The notes below the pieces were generated by a model that searched no databases, had not been told where the DNA came from, and saw only the letters and a list, made by a program, of their open reading frames with translations. The translations under genes and the position numbers were made by a program. Below, piece after piece: positions 7,671 to 16,191 of a stretch of DNA of 44,171 nucleotides; the first letter of the stretch is position 1, and each line of letters begins with the position of its first letter. The stretch spans positions 1 through 44,171 of the forward strand of contig SUWE01000020.1 of NCBI GenBank assembly GCA_015061615.1, given 5' to 3'. Origin of the DNA: Lentisphaerota bacterium. Its GTDB lineage: Bacteria > Verrucomicrobiota > Lentisphaeria > Victivallales > Victivallaceae.

Positions 7671-10109
7671 TCATTGCCGCTTTTTTACAGAACTGCGCAT
7701 CGGTTCAGCATTTGCCGGATCTTCGTGCCACACATGTTTCGGGTATCGGGAACGCATTTCACTGCGCACAAGTTTCCATGTTCCCTGCCAGAATCCGGGC
7801 AGGTCACAGCTTATCTGCACCGGACGGTGCGCCGGAGAGAGCAGCTCTATGCGCAGCGGCATACGGTTTTTCCCCACCGCCGGATGAGTTTTCACGCCGT
7901 AAAGCTGCTGTATCTGAATGGCAAGCGAAGGCTGTTCGCCGGAGTAATCTATCGGAAACTTCATTCCGGCCGGAGCGGTGAAATACTCCGGACAGAGCCG
8001 GTCGACTTCGCTTAAAAGCTGACAGCCGATATTGTTTTTCAAAACGGTGTACCAGTCGATTTTTTTGAGTGCGGCAAGAGAAGTCACGTTTTCAGGGAAA
8101 GTTTCCGCACAGGCAATGAAGAAGTTGCCGTCAAGTTCCGGAACTTCATCCATTCCGCATTTTTTGGCGAAAGCCAGCCGTTTTGCCAGTGCCGCCGCCC
8201 GTTTATCCTCTGCCGGAGGGAGCGCCATTTCGCGCCGCAATGCCTCTTTCACCACCGCTTTTGCCGCTTCAGCCGGGTCAACGGCACAACTGCGGCTTTT
8301 CAGGACAGTTTCCCCCAGAGTGCGTTCTATTGCAGATATGATCCTGCCGTCGGCAAAACGGGTGACTTTTCTTTCTGTTATGCGGTCGGCAAAGAATTTT
8401 TCAAGTTCTGTTCCGTCAAGAGCCAGAGCAAGGCGGATGACGGAGTTCCCGCCGCCGGAACCGTCGAGCCGGGCAACTGCCAGAAACTCCTCCTGCCGCA
8501 GCGGGTCATCATCCTGAACTTTTGCGGCACTGCCGGAAGCGAGCTGATAGACGGTTCCGTTTTTCTCTCTCCTTGCGGCGATCCACTCGGGGAATGCCAG
8601 TGCGATCAATATTCCGGGGGTAAATTTTTCTCCTGAACTTTCCGGAAATTCTTTGAGCAGCCGCTCCGCTATCTGATTCTGGATACGGTAACTGTTTCTG
8701 TCCCGGTGCATCGCATCGGTACGGCAGAGCAGATCGGCGGAGTTGAAACGGTGGAACTGATCTTTTTCCTCCAGTATTCCGGCAAGTTCCGCCGCCATGC
8801 GCCGCATTGATGCCGGAGCGTGGAGCATCATCGCCGCTATCCGCGGAGTTACCGGCAGCTGTGCCGCTTTTTTTCCGGAATCCGTCGGACGGTCATCTGC
8901 GGAAAAGAGCTGTAATTGACGGAGGATATTTTTTCCGGCGGCAACTGCCGCTTCCGGCGGGGCATCGAGCCACATGAGGGCATCACAGCTGCTCCCCCAG
9001 CAGCCGATGGCAAGGAGCAATCCGGTCAGGTCTGCGGAAAGTATTTCCGCTTCAGCATGGGGTATGAGGTTGTCGAAGGTAACTTTGGAGTAACAGCGCA
9101 CGGCTCTGCCCGGAGCGGTTCTTCCGGCACGTCCGGCGCGCTGGATTGCTGAATCGCGGGTGATGCGGCGCAATTCGAGAAAATTCATTTGCGCTCCGGG
9201 GGACCACACGGATTTTTTCTCCCATCCGGAGTCGATCACCAGAGTCACACCTTCGATGGTGAGACTGCTTTCTGCAACATTGGTGGCAAGGATTATTTTT
9301 CTTCTGCCGTCACTTTCCGGAGCAGTTGCCGTTCGCTGTTCATCAAGCGGCAGAGTGCCGTGGAGCTGGCGCAGGGCAAATTTTTCAGCGGCAAAATCCC
9401 GGAGCATCTCTGCGCATTTGTTTATCTCTCCGGTTCCGGGGAGAAATACCAGAATATTGCCGTCGCCGTCAAAGGCATTTTCCATTACCGCTTTTGCACA
9501 CTCCTTTGCCATATCGCGGATATCCGCAGATGATTCACGGTAAGATATTTCCACCGGAAATCCCCGTCCGGGGACCTTTATCACCGGGGCATTGAGAAAT
9601 CTGCCGACCATGCCGCTGTCCATAGTTGCGGACATTACGGCAAGCAGCAGATCTTCACGCAGTGTTGAGCGCATATCCATTGTAAGCGTCAGTGCCAGAT
9701 CAAGTTCCAGAGAGCGCTCGTGGAACTCGTCGAATATGAGAGCCGATACTCCGGTCAACTCCGGATCGCTTTGGAGCATCTGCAATAAAATTCCGGGAGT
9801 GACGGCAAGTATACCGTCTTTCTGACAGCGGCAGCTTTCACCGCGCACGGTGTATCCGGTATCTTGGCCCATTTGCAGAGCGTGGAGCGCGGCGATACCG
9901 CTTGCGGCGGCACGGACAGCTATCCTGCGGGGGGCGACGAGTATGGTCAAGCCGGGATTTTCCGCACAGCACTCCTTTGCCAATACCGGAACGAGCATGG
10001 TTTTTCCCGCTCCGGGTTCCGCTTCGATAACGGCGCTCCGGTACTCTTTGAATGCCGCTTTTATTTCGCCAAGTTTATGCCACAGCGGCAGTTGAGGAAA
10101 ATCTTTCAT
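7671..10109 (-). CDS. hrpB: ATP-dependent helicase HrpB
   Basis: DEAH-box family RNA helicase-like ATPase of 812 residues, the usual length for HrpB. Motif I is GAGKT (33-37). The DEAH box is the HrpB-typical DEFH (127-130, in FDEFHERS). Motif III is SAT (160-162) and motif VI is QRAGRAGR (323-330). The HA2-like region and the HrpB C-terminal domain follow. Its cellular role is not well defined in any bacterium. The ATG at 10107-10109 overlaps the xerC stop (ATGA), so it is co-transcribed and probably translationally coupled with xerC. The last codons stop at 7671, only 26 bases before the next promoter, and no terminator hairpin is visible. Confidence 0.95.
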   Translation of the reverse strand: MKDFPQLPLWHKLGEIKAAFKEYRSAVIEAEPGAGKTMLVPVLAKECCAENPGLTILVAPRRIAVRAAASGIAALHALQMGQDTGYTVRGESCRCQKDGILAVTPGILLQMLQSDPELTGVSALIFDEFHERSLELDLALTLTMDMRSTLREDLLLAVMSATMDSGMVGRFLNAPVIKVPGRGFPVEISYRESSADIRDMAKECAKAVMENAFDGDGNILVFLPGTGEINKCAEMLRDFAAEKFALRQLHGTLPLDEQRTATAPESDGRRKIILATNVAESSLTIEGVTLVIDSGWEKKSVWSPGAQMNFLELRRITRDSAIQRAGRAGRTAPGRAVRCYSKVTFDNLIPHAEAEILSADLTGLLLAIGCWGSSCDALMWLDAPPEAAVAAGKNILRQLQLFSADDRPTDSGKKAAQLPVTPRIAAMMLHAPASMRRMAAELAGILEEKDQFHRFNSADLLCRTDAMHRDRNSYRIQNQIAERLLKEFPESSGEKFTPGILIALAFPEWIAARREKNGTVYQLASGSAAKVQDDDPLRQEEFLAVARLDGSGGGNSVIRLALALDGTELEKFFADRITERKVTRFADGRIISAIERTLGETVLKSRSCAVDPAEAAKAVVKEALRREMALPPAEDKRAAALAKRLAFAKKCGMDEVPELDGNFFIACAETFPENVTSLAALKKIDWYTVLKNNIGCQLLSEVDRLCPEYFTAPAGMKFPIDYSGEQPSLAIQIQQLYGVKTHPAVGKNRMPLRIELLSPAHRPVQISCDLPGFWQGTWKLVRSEMRSRYPKHVWHEDPANAEPMRSSVKKRQ

Positions 10110-11143
10110 TTCTTTTTACCACCTGAAGCAAGCGGATGAGTTTCAAGATAAACCTTCTTCATCCTTTCGGCACTGACGTGGGTGTAGACCTGAGTGGTAC
10201 TGAGATTTTCATGACCGAGCATCTCCTGGATACTGCGCAGATCGGCACCGGCATCGAGCATGTGCGTGGCAAAGCTGTGGCGGAGCTTGTGCGGAGTGAA
10301 ATCCGGCGGCAGACCTGCGGTGAGCAGATAGCTTTTGAGATATCTCTGGAAAGAACGGGCGGTGAGCCTTTCGCCGTGCTGATTCAGAAATACCGGTGAG
10401 TTGTGGAAGCGCGGCGCTCCGGCGGCATTCCGCAGTTCAAGGTACTCTTTCAGGGCTTTGCGCGACGGGGTCCCCAGAACTGCAAAGCGCTCTTTTTTGC
10501 CTTTGCCGCGGACTTTCACCACGCCGCTTGATACATCGGCATCGGCGTAATCCATTCCGATAGCTTCACTTATGCGCAATCCTCCGGAATAGATAACTTC
10601 GATCATCGCTTTGTCTCTTGCACAGGAAAATTCCGCCCCTTCATCACTTTTTGCAATACCGAGACTCTGCTGTTCTTTCCAGTATTTATCGACACCTTTG
10701 AGCAGGGTTTCGACCTGATTTACCGTCATAACTTTGGGCAGGGGCTTATCCGCTTTGATCGGCGGCAGATTGTCGAAGGGATTTTCCGGAACTCTGCCGA
10801 TGAGTATGAGAAAGCGGAAAAACGAACGCAAACCGGATAGTTTCCGCTGGATGGAGCGTTTGGAGTTGCCTGCATCGTAGAGACTTTCCACAAAACAGCG
10901 TGCCTGTTCCCGGTCGATGGAACCCCAGTCGTCAAAACCGGCATCCGCCTGCCGGATCTTTCCGGCAAATTCGATGATGCTTGAACGGTAGGCTTCGACG
11001 GTATGCTCTGAATAATTTTTTTCATTCTGAATGTGCCGGATAAAGCCCGCGAGGGATTCTCCCGGAGCTTTTTCTGTACATACCGGAGGTAAATTTTCAG
11101 ATTCAGCAGTTTTTTTTCTGTTTTCCATTTGCACCACACTCAT
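10106..11143 (-). CDS. xerC: Site-specific tyrosine recombinase, XerC/XerD type
   Basis: Tyrosine recombinase that should resolve chromosome dimers at dif. It has an N-terminal SAM-like core-binding domain (about 30-120) and a C-terminal catalytic domain with all expected residues: Arg190 in SGGLRISE, Lys in VRGKGKKER, His285 and Arg288 in HKLRHSFATHML, His311 in LGHENLSTTQ, and the Tyr320 nucleophile. At 345 residues it is longer than typical XerC (about 300) because of a roughly 28-residue N-terminal extension and a small insert before the catalytic Arg (about 155-172). XerC and XerD cannot be told apart by eye. The ATG at 11143 has no ribosome site and lies where the predicted transcript would begin, so it may be leaderless. 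An internal ATG at 11128 with weak GTGG upstream is the alternative. Confidence 0.9.
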   Translation of the reverse strand: MSVVQMENRKKTAESENLPPVCTEKAPGESLAGFIRHIQNEKNYSEHTVEAYRSSIIEFAGKIRQADAGFDDWGSIDREQARCFVESLYDAGNSKRSIQRKLSGLRSFFRFLILIGRVPENPFDNLPPIKADKPLPKVMTVNQVETLLKGVDKYWKEQQSLGIAKSDEGAEFSCARDKAMIEVIYSGGLRISEAIGMDYADADVSSGVVKVRGKGKKERFAVLGTPSRKALKEYLELRNAAGAPRFHNSPVFLNQHGERLTARSFQRYLKSYLLTAGLPPDFTPHKLRHSFATHMLDAGADLRSIQEMLGHENLSTTQVYTHVSAERMKKVYLETHPLASGGKKK

Positions 11144-11177
11144 TTGTCAAGTATATTAAAATAATGTTGTTTTGCAA
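11129..11177. promoter_or_regulatory. Overlapping divergent promoters for xerC and the SH3 protein gene
   Basis: Plus strand: TTGCAC (11129-11134), 17 bases, TATATT (11152-11157) would start transcripts near 11164 toward the SH3 gene. Minus strand: TTGCAA (11172-11177), 16 bases, TATACT (11150-11155) would start near 11143, at the xerC ATG. The two -10 boxes share AGTATATT, so the promoters should exclude each other. Confidence 0.6.
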
Positions 11178-11205
11178 AATTGCAATCATAATAAAGGAGA
11201 TTTTA

Positions 11206-12042
11206 TTGAAAATGAAAAGAATTGTTATCTGTTTGCTCACTGTTTTTGCCTCATTTCTTCTGACGGCGGCTCCCAAAGGTACGGTCAACGGCGACAAAGT
11301 CAATCTGCGTCAGGGCGCGGGACTCAAGTTTCCGGTCGTCGGCAGAGTGGTCAACGGTCAGAGCGTGGAAATCACCCGCGTCATCGGTTCGTGGCTGGAG
11401 ATCGCTGTTCCGGAAAATCTCACTGCCTACGTCAGTGAAGCGCGCATCAATCCCGACGGAACGTTGAGCGGCGAATTGAATATGCGCACCGCCATGAGCA
11501 GTTCCGCGCCCATTCTGGGAGTTCTGCCCAAAGGAACAAAAGTCGAGCGTCTGGATAAACGCGCCAACGGCTGGGTGAAGATCAAGGTTCCGGCTTCCAG
11601 CGGAGTGAAGGTCTATCTTGCCGCGTTCCTTGTCACCTACAACAGTGCGGAGTTCGATGAAAAAGGCAATCCTGTTTCCGCTCAGAAACCTGCGGAGGTC
11701 AAACCCGCAGAAAAAGCTCCTGAAGCTCCTGCGGAAAAACCTGCTGAAGTCAAGCCCGCAGAAAAACCTGCTGAAGTCAAGCCCGCAGTTGAAAAAAAGC
11801 CCGCAGAAAAACTTGAACTTCAGGGAGTTCTTGTCAAATGGAAATACAGTACCGTTCCTGAAACCGCCTATGCGCTTCTCACTGAAAAAGACGGATTCAA
11901 TCAGGCATTCGTCACCGCCAGTGATTCCGCACTGCTGGTGAAGGCTGAAAACAAAAAAGTCAAAGTCTCCGGAGTTTCAGCCGGAAGATACGGCGATAAC
12001 GGCGCAATAATCCTGAAAGCAGATGTAATCAGTGTATTGTGA
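11206..12042 (+). CDS. Secreted protein with two bacterial SH3 domains
   Basis: Envelope protein of about 278 residues. A signal peptide (MKRIVICLLTVFASFLLTAA) is followed by one SH3b domain (KVNLRQGAGLKFPVVGRV...GSWLEIAV), a second (ELNMRTAMSSSAPILGVLPKG...GWVKIKV), and a low-complexity linker built from PAEK and PAEVK units (about 160-195). A C-terminal beta-rich domain of about 75 residues (from LELQGVLVKWKY) is one I do not recognise. SH3b pairs usually bind cell-wall or peptide ligands. AGGAG (11195-11199) is 6 bases before a TTG at 11206 and 12 bases before an ATG at 11212. I chose TTG, but ATG is possible and changes only two residues. Confidence 0.8.
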   Translation: MKMKRIVICLLTVFASFLLTAAPKGTVNGDKVNLRQGAGLKFPVVGRVVNGQSVEITRVIGSWLEIAVPENLTAYVSEARINPDGTLSGELNMRTAMSSSAPILGVLPKGTKVERLDKRANGWVKIKVPASSGVKVYLAAFLVTYNSAEFDEKGNPVSAQKPAEVKPAEKAPEAPAEKPAEVKPAEKPAEVKPAVEKKPAEKLELQGVLVKWKYSTVPETAYALLTEKDGFNQAFVTASDSALLVKAENKKVKVSGVSAGRYGDNGAIILKADVISVL

Positions 12043-12050
12043 CGGATATT

Positions 12051-12072
12051 CCGCAGATTTTTTATTCTGCGG
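12051..12072 (+). terminator. Hairpin after the SH3 protein gene
   Basis: CCGCAGA (12051-12057) pairs with TCTGCGG (12066-12072) around an 8-base T-rich loop, 9 bases after the stop. No T run follows, so it is a weak terminator or a 3'-end stabilising hairpin. Confidence 0.45.
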
Positions 12073-12074
12073 GG

Positions 12075-12103
12075 TTGAAAAAATGTGTTTCAAGGTGTAA
12101 TAG
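12075..12103 (+). promoter_or_regulatory. Candidate promoter of the SPFH operon
   Basis: TTGAAA (12075-12080), 17-base spacer, TAATAG (12098-12103), immediately after the SH3 hairpin and 37 bases before the TTG start of the first SPFH gene. An AT-rich stretch (TATATATAAG) follows. The -10 is imperfect. Confidence 0.5.
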
Positions 12104-12139
12104 TATATATAAGTACAAACCAAAAGGAAAGGTTGAAAA

Positions 12140-14080
12140 TTGGAAAAAACAGAAGAGTACAAACGGACGGATGACCGCGCCCGTCTGCTGACAAAGCTGT
12201 CAGTTATCGGTGCGATCGGTTCATTGATATTGCTGGCATCGGTTCTGGTGCTTGCTTCAACCCGGGGCGGAGACGTGCTGTCTCTGGCGGCGATACCATT
12301 TGCATTATCGCTGTTTTTCTCGCTTACCTCGCTGATTTACAGCATCCTTTACGGAGCTGTCCAGCGCGAAGATGAGGAAAAACGGCTGCTCGCCCGCCGT
12401 ATGGAAGCGCGCGCGCTCAATGTTGAAGAGGATGTGCGCTTTACCGCCGGCAGAAGTTTCGCCAATTACACCCGCTTCGCCCCCTTCGTTATCGCCGGGG
12501 CATCGGCGGTGATAATCGGGCTGATGCTCTGGAAAAACAGTTCAATATGGGCGCTCCGCGACGGTGCCGCTGTTACGATGAACGGTTCCCCGGTGCATAC
12601 CGCGCTTATTGCGGCAGTGCTGATGATGGTCAGTGTCTTCGCCGGAGCGTTTATGATCGGTCAATCCCGTATGCCGGGGTTCCGCTGGCTGCGTCCGGTC
12701 GGTGCATGGCTGATGGCTGGATTCCTTACCCTTTGTGCCGCAGCAGTTTCCGCAGTGTGCTACTCCAATAATCTCACGCAGGTCGATCCGATCGTCACTC
12801 AGGTGTTTTTCTGGGTGTTCGTGGTGCTGGCGGTGGAGTTTGTCACCAATTCCGTCATCGAATTTTACCGTCCCAGGACCCTGGGCGAAAGCCGTCCGGT
12901 CTTTGAAAGTCAGCTGCTTGCGCTCTTTACCGAACCGGGCGGCGTGTGGCGCAATATCGCTTCGGCGCTGGACTATCAGTTCGGATTCAAGGTTTCCGGA
13001 ACCTGGATCTACGGATTCTTTGAACGCTCATTCTTCCCCGTGCTGATCCTCTGGGCAGTGCTGATATGGGGATTTACGACGGTGCATGAAGTCGGACCCA
13101 ACAATGTCGGTATCAAAGAGCGTTTCGGAAAGGTCGTTTCCGGCACGCTTGAGCCGGGAATCTACTGGACTTTGCCCTATCCCTTCGGCGGAATCAGACA
13201 GTTCAGCTGTTCCGAAGTCAAACGTCTGGTCATCGGAGAGAGCCTTGAAAGCGCCAAAGAGCGCGCCAACTCTCCGGTCGTTCTCTGGACAAATGCCCAC
13301 GGCGGCGCCAAAGAGCCGTTTATCGTTGCGGTCAAAGAACCTGACGCCGGCGGCAGGAAAGCTCCGGCAAAGGATGATTTGAGCGTCAGCAGTTCCAGTA
13401 TCTCCTTTGTCAATATGGCGATCCCCATCGAGTACCGCATCCGTAAAGACGGGGTGATGAAGTTCGCTTATGACAATATCGCCCCCGAAGCGATGCTGAA
13501 AAAGCTCGGCGAACAGGCGGTCGTCAGTTATCTTGCCGGTTCCACGATGGATGATATCATGGCAAGCGGCAGAGGCGATGCCGAAGCGGCGCTGAAAAAA
13601 GATATCCAGAATCTTGCCGATCAGAACTCACTCGGTGTGGAAATAATCCGCGTTGCGATCATGGATGCGCACCCGCCGGTCGAACAGGTCGCCCCCGCTT
13701 ATCAGAATGTTATAGCTTCTATCGAAGAAAAAGATACCGAAATACTCAAGGCGAAGGCATACGAGTACACCGTGCTGCCTGAAGCCGCCGCCCGTGCTTA
13801 CGCGATCGAAAATGCTTCCCGCAGCAAGGCGTACAGCGCGCAGGTCGTCGCCGCCGCTGAAAGTGAACGTTTTGAAAAACAGCTTGCGGCATTTACTGCA
13901 ATGAAGCAGATGTTCGTTCTCAATGCCATGATGGATGTTCTTTCCGCAGAAGGCAGTTCTGTGCGCAAGTTCATCGTTCCGGCAAATTTGAAAAAGCAGC
14001 TTTACGAAGTCAATCTTGAGACCAACGAGCGTCTCGACCTCGTGAATCTTGACGTATCCGAACTCAACGACAAAAAATAA
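12140..14080 (+). CDS. SPFH/band-7 protein with a seven-helix N-terminal membrane region
   Basis: A 646-residue HflK-like protein. Unlike HflK, which has one N-terminal helix, it has about seven predicted helices (near residues 20-40, 46-73, 113-131, 152-173, 184-207, 217-239 and 297-315). The SPFH domain begins right after the last (HEVGPNNVGIKERFGKV) and runs to about 540, followed by an Ala/Glu-rich helical segment that should oligomerise. SPFH proteins build cage- or raft-like membrane assemblies, and HflKC encloses the FtsH protease. The start is TTG with AAGGAAAGG 7 bases upstream, and no in-frame ATG fits. It is first of seven plus-strand genes, followed after 36 bases by an HflC-like gene. 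Its role is inferred as the scaffold of that cluster. Confidence 0.85.
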   Translation: MEKTEEYKRTDDRARLLTKLSVIGAIGSLILLASVLVLASTRGGDVLSLAAIPFALSLFFSLTSLIYSILYGAVQREDEEKRLLARRMEARALNVEEDVRFTAGRSFANYTRFAPFVIAGASAVIIGLMLWKNSSIWALRDGAAVTMNGSPVHTALIAAVLMMVSVFAGAFMIGQSRMPGFRWLRPVGAWLMAGFLTLCAAAVSAVCYSNNLTQVDPIVTQVFFWVFVVLAVEFVTNSVIEFYRPRTLGESRPVFESQLLALFTEPGGVWRNIASALDYQFGFKVSGTWIYGFFERSFFPVLILWAVLIWGFTTVHEVGPNNVGIKERFGKVVSGTLEPGIYWTLPYPFGGIRQFSCSEVKRLVIGESLESAKERANSPVVLWTNAHGGAKEPFIVAVKEPDAGGRKAPAKDDLSVSSSSISFVNMAIPIEYRIRKDGVMKFAYDNIAPEAMLKKLGEQAVVSYLAGSTMDDIMASGRGDAEAALKKDIQNLADQNSLGVEIIRVAIMDAHPPVEQVAPAYQNVIASIEEKDTEILKAKAYEYTVLPEAAARAYAIENASRSKAYSAQVVAAAESERFEKQLAAFTAMKQMFVLNAMMDVLSAEGSSVRKFIVPANLKKQLYEVNLETNERLDLVNLDVSELNDKK

Positions 14081-14116
14081 CAATTATATAATATAAATTG
14101 GAGGCAAAATAAAATT

Positions 14117-15046
14117 ATGGCAAGCGGAAACTTTTTCAAACATTGGCCGACGATGCTGCTCGGTCTTATCGTGGCGGTCATTCTGCTGACGGCGGTATTC
14201 TCATTCCAGCTCAATCAGACTGAAACTGCGGTGCTGACCACCTTCGGCAGACCTTCAGTGGTCTCTGAACCCGGACTGCACTTCCGGTGGCCCTTCCCGT
14301 TTCAGGAGGTCTACCGTTTCGACAAGCGCATCCGTTGTTATGAAGGCAGCAGCGGCAAACTTGAAGAAACCGTGACCAAAGACGGTCACAATATCATCGT
14401 CGGAATTTACGTCAACTACCGTATCGCCGATGTGAATGCGTTTTTCAGCAAACTCAAAAATGTCGCCGGCGGTGAGGAGATGCTCAACACCCTGATGCGC
14501 AGTGCGAAAAACACCGCCTTCGGTCAGCGCAACTTCGATCAGATCGTCAATGAAAACGGCAAAATGCTCAAACTTGATGCCGTTACCGATGATATCAAAG
14601 AAGCGTTGATCAGTGCGACCGCCAAATTCGGTATCGAGATCGTCGGTGTCGGTATCAACACTCTGGGTGTTCCCAAGACTGTCACCGAAAAGGTCTTTGA
14701 ACGCATGATCGCTGAACGCAAACAGTTTGCGGACAAAAATCTTGCCGAAGGTAAGCGCGAAGCCAAAGAGATCCGCGTAAAAGCCGATCTGGAGCGCGAC
14801 ACCATCATCGCCAACGCCGAAGCCAAAGCGCAGAAACTCCGCGCTGAAGGTGACGCCGCCGCCGCCAAATTCTACAAAGAGTTTGCCCGCGACCCCGAAC
14901 TGGCAGGATTCCTCCGCAAGATCGATGCTCTGCGTCTTATCATGGAAAAAGGCACGACACTGGTCATCGACACCAATGTTCCGCCGTTTGATCTGCTCAA
15001 ATCCGATGCGGTCATCCCCGGTGCCGCCAACTCCAACGCCAAGTAA
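14117..15046 (+). CDS. SPFH/band-7 protein, HflC-like
   Basis: A 309-residue protein with one N-terminal helix (about 12-30). An SPFH domain starts at NQTETAVLTTFGRPS and contains EPGLHFRWPFPFQEVYRFDKR, and a charged Ala/Glu/Lys coiled coil (about 190-255) carries repeated EAKxxR-type segments. Length and the GLHFRWPFP motif match HflC. It probably alternates with the neighbouring SPFH proteins in a membrane ring. GGAGG (14100-14104) lies 12 bases before the ATG, a long gap, but no nearer in-frame start exists. It is second in the cluster, 12 bases before the next SPFH gene. No ftsH lies in this window, so a protease partner must be encoded elsewhere or may not exist. Confidence 0.88.
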   Translation: MASGNFFKHWPTMLLGLIVAVILLTAVFSFQLNQTETAVLTTFGRPSVVSEPGLHFRWPFPFQEVYRFDKRIRCYEGSSGKLEETVTKDGHNIIVGIYVNYRIADVNAFFSKLKNVAGGEEMLNTLMRSAKNTAFGQRNFDQIVNENGKMLKLDAVTDDIKEALISATAKFGIEIVGVGINTLGVPKTVTEKVFERMIAERKQFADKNLAEGKREAKEIRVKADLERDTIIANAEAKAQKLRAEGDAAAAKFYKEFARDPELAGFLRKIDALRLIMEKGTTLVIDTNVPPFDLLKSDAVIPGAANSNAK

Positions 15047-15058
15047 AAGGAAGCGATC

Positions 15059-16189
15059 ATGGAGGAAAATAAAAGCGTAATCACCAATGAATTTGACCGG
15101 AGCGGCCGTTACGACGCCGGGTTGAAAGCATTGGCAAAAAGCCTCAGAGCAGCATTTCTGCTGCTTCTGATCGGCATCATCGCCACGCTGATCTACTTTG
15201 TCAGCGGAGCAGGATATTTCTCAGTCGAGCCGCAGCAGGCGGTCATCGTCACCCGTTTCGGCAAGGTCATACAGACCTGCAAATCCGGCGGATACTGGTT
15301 CCTGCCTTTCCCGGTGCATCAGTTCATCCGGGTGCAGACCAGCCAGCAGCTGCTTGATATCGACTTCGCCGCCGCGCCTTCGATGAATGAGTTCGGCGAC
15401 TCCTTTGAACCGGGCAGAGACAATTACGTCATTACCGGTGATGCGAATATCGTCCACAGCTCATGGACGATCGCCTACCGTGTCGAAAATCCGGAAAAGT
15501 ATTACCTCAACATGCTCACTCCCCAGTTCCCTGTGGAAAACGGCAAAGTGATGCCCGACGAGGTGTTCACCGATGCCGACGGCATGAAAGGTACGCGCGG
15601 TCCGGTGACTTTTCTGCGCAACATCTTCCGCCGGGCGGTCATTGACGTGACTGCCGAAGCGAAGGTCAACGATATCCTCTACGCCGGACAGAGCCAGTAC
15701 AGTGAGAATGTCCGCCGTGAGTTTGAAAAACTCCTCGGTCAGTATGACAGCGGTATCGTTATCGAAAATGTCGGACTCAACCGCATCTATCCGCCGGTCA
15801 AGACCAAAGCGGCATTTGAAGAAGTGACCTCAGCGGGCAACACCAGCAGCGCACTGCGCAACGAGGCGCTGGCTTACAAAGTCGAACAGGAAAACGAAGC
15901 GCGCGCTGCTGAAGCGTCGATCATCGCTGCCGGCAAAGCGTACCGCACCAAAGTCGTTTCCAGCCTTGAGGCACAGAGTGAACACTTCAGGAAGATCTAT
16001 GAACAGCACCGCCTGCATCCCGGAACCCTGACTATGGCACTTTACACTGAAATGCTCAAGGATATTGCCAAAGGGATGAAGGGCGACAAATTTGTCCTCG
16101 GTCAGAACGATCCGGGCAAAGAATTGTGGCTGAAGATAAACCGGGAACCGAAAACTTCAGCTGCACCCAAAGCTGCGGAGGATAAATAA
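15059..16189 (+). CDS. SPFH/band-7 protein, HflK-like
   Basis: Third SPFH gene, 376 residues. A short cytoplasmic N-terminus is followed by one helix (about 30-53) and an SPFH domain from SVEPQQAVIVTRFGKV with a GYWFLPFPVHQFIRV segment. A domain insert of about 45 residues (from QFPVENGKVMPDE to RGPVTFL) separates parts of the fold. The helical tail has EQENEARAAEASIIAAGKAY, as in HflK. AAGGAAG stands 5 bases before the ATG. Three SPFH paralogs in a row suggest a hetero-oligomer with distinct subunits. The stop is 2 bases from the start of the metal ATPase gene, implying tight co-expression. Confidence 0.87.
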   Translation: MEENKSVITNEFDRSGRYDAGLKALAKSLRAAFLLLLIGIIATLIYFVSGAGYFSVEPQQAVIVTRFGKVIQTCKSGGYWFLPFPVHQFIRVQTSQQLLDIDFAAAPSMNEFGDSFEPGRDNYVITGDANIVHSSWTIAYRVENPEKYYLNMLTPQFPVENGKVMPDEVFTDADGMKGTRGPVTFLRNIFRRAVIDVTAEAKVNDILYAGQSQYSENVRREFEKLLGQYDSGIVIENVGLNRIYPPVKTKAAFEEVTSAGNTSSALRNEALAYKVEQENEARAAEASIIAAGKAYRTKVVSSLEAQSEHFRKIYEQHRLHPGTLTMALYTEMLKDIAKGMKGDKFVLGQNDPGKELWLKINREPKTSAAPKAAEDK

Positions 16190-16191
16190 TC

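Noticed and set aside
10106-11143. Integrase of a mobile element beside an attachment site
   Set aside because: Motifs and size fit housekeeping XerC/D, it is coupled to hrpB, and no att-like repeats or phage genes are nearby.
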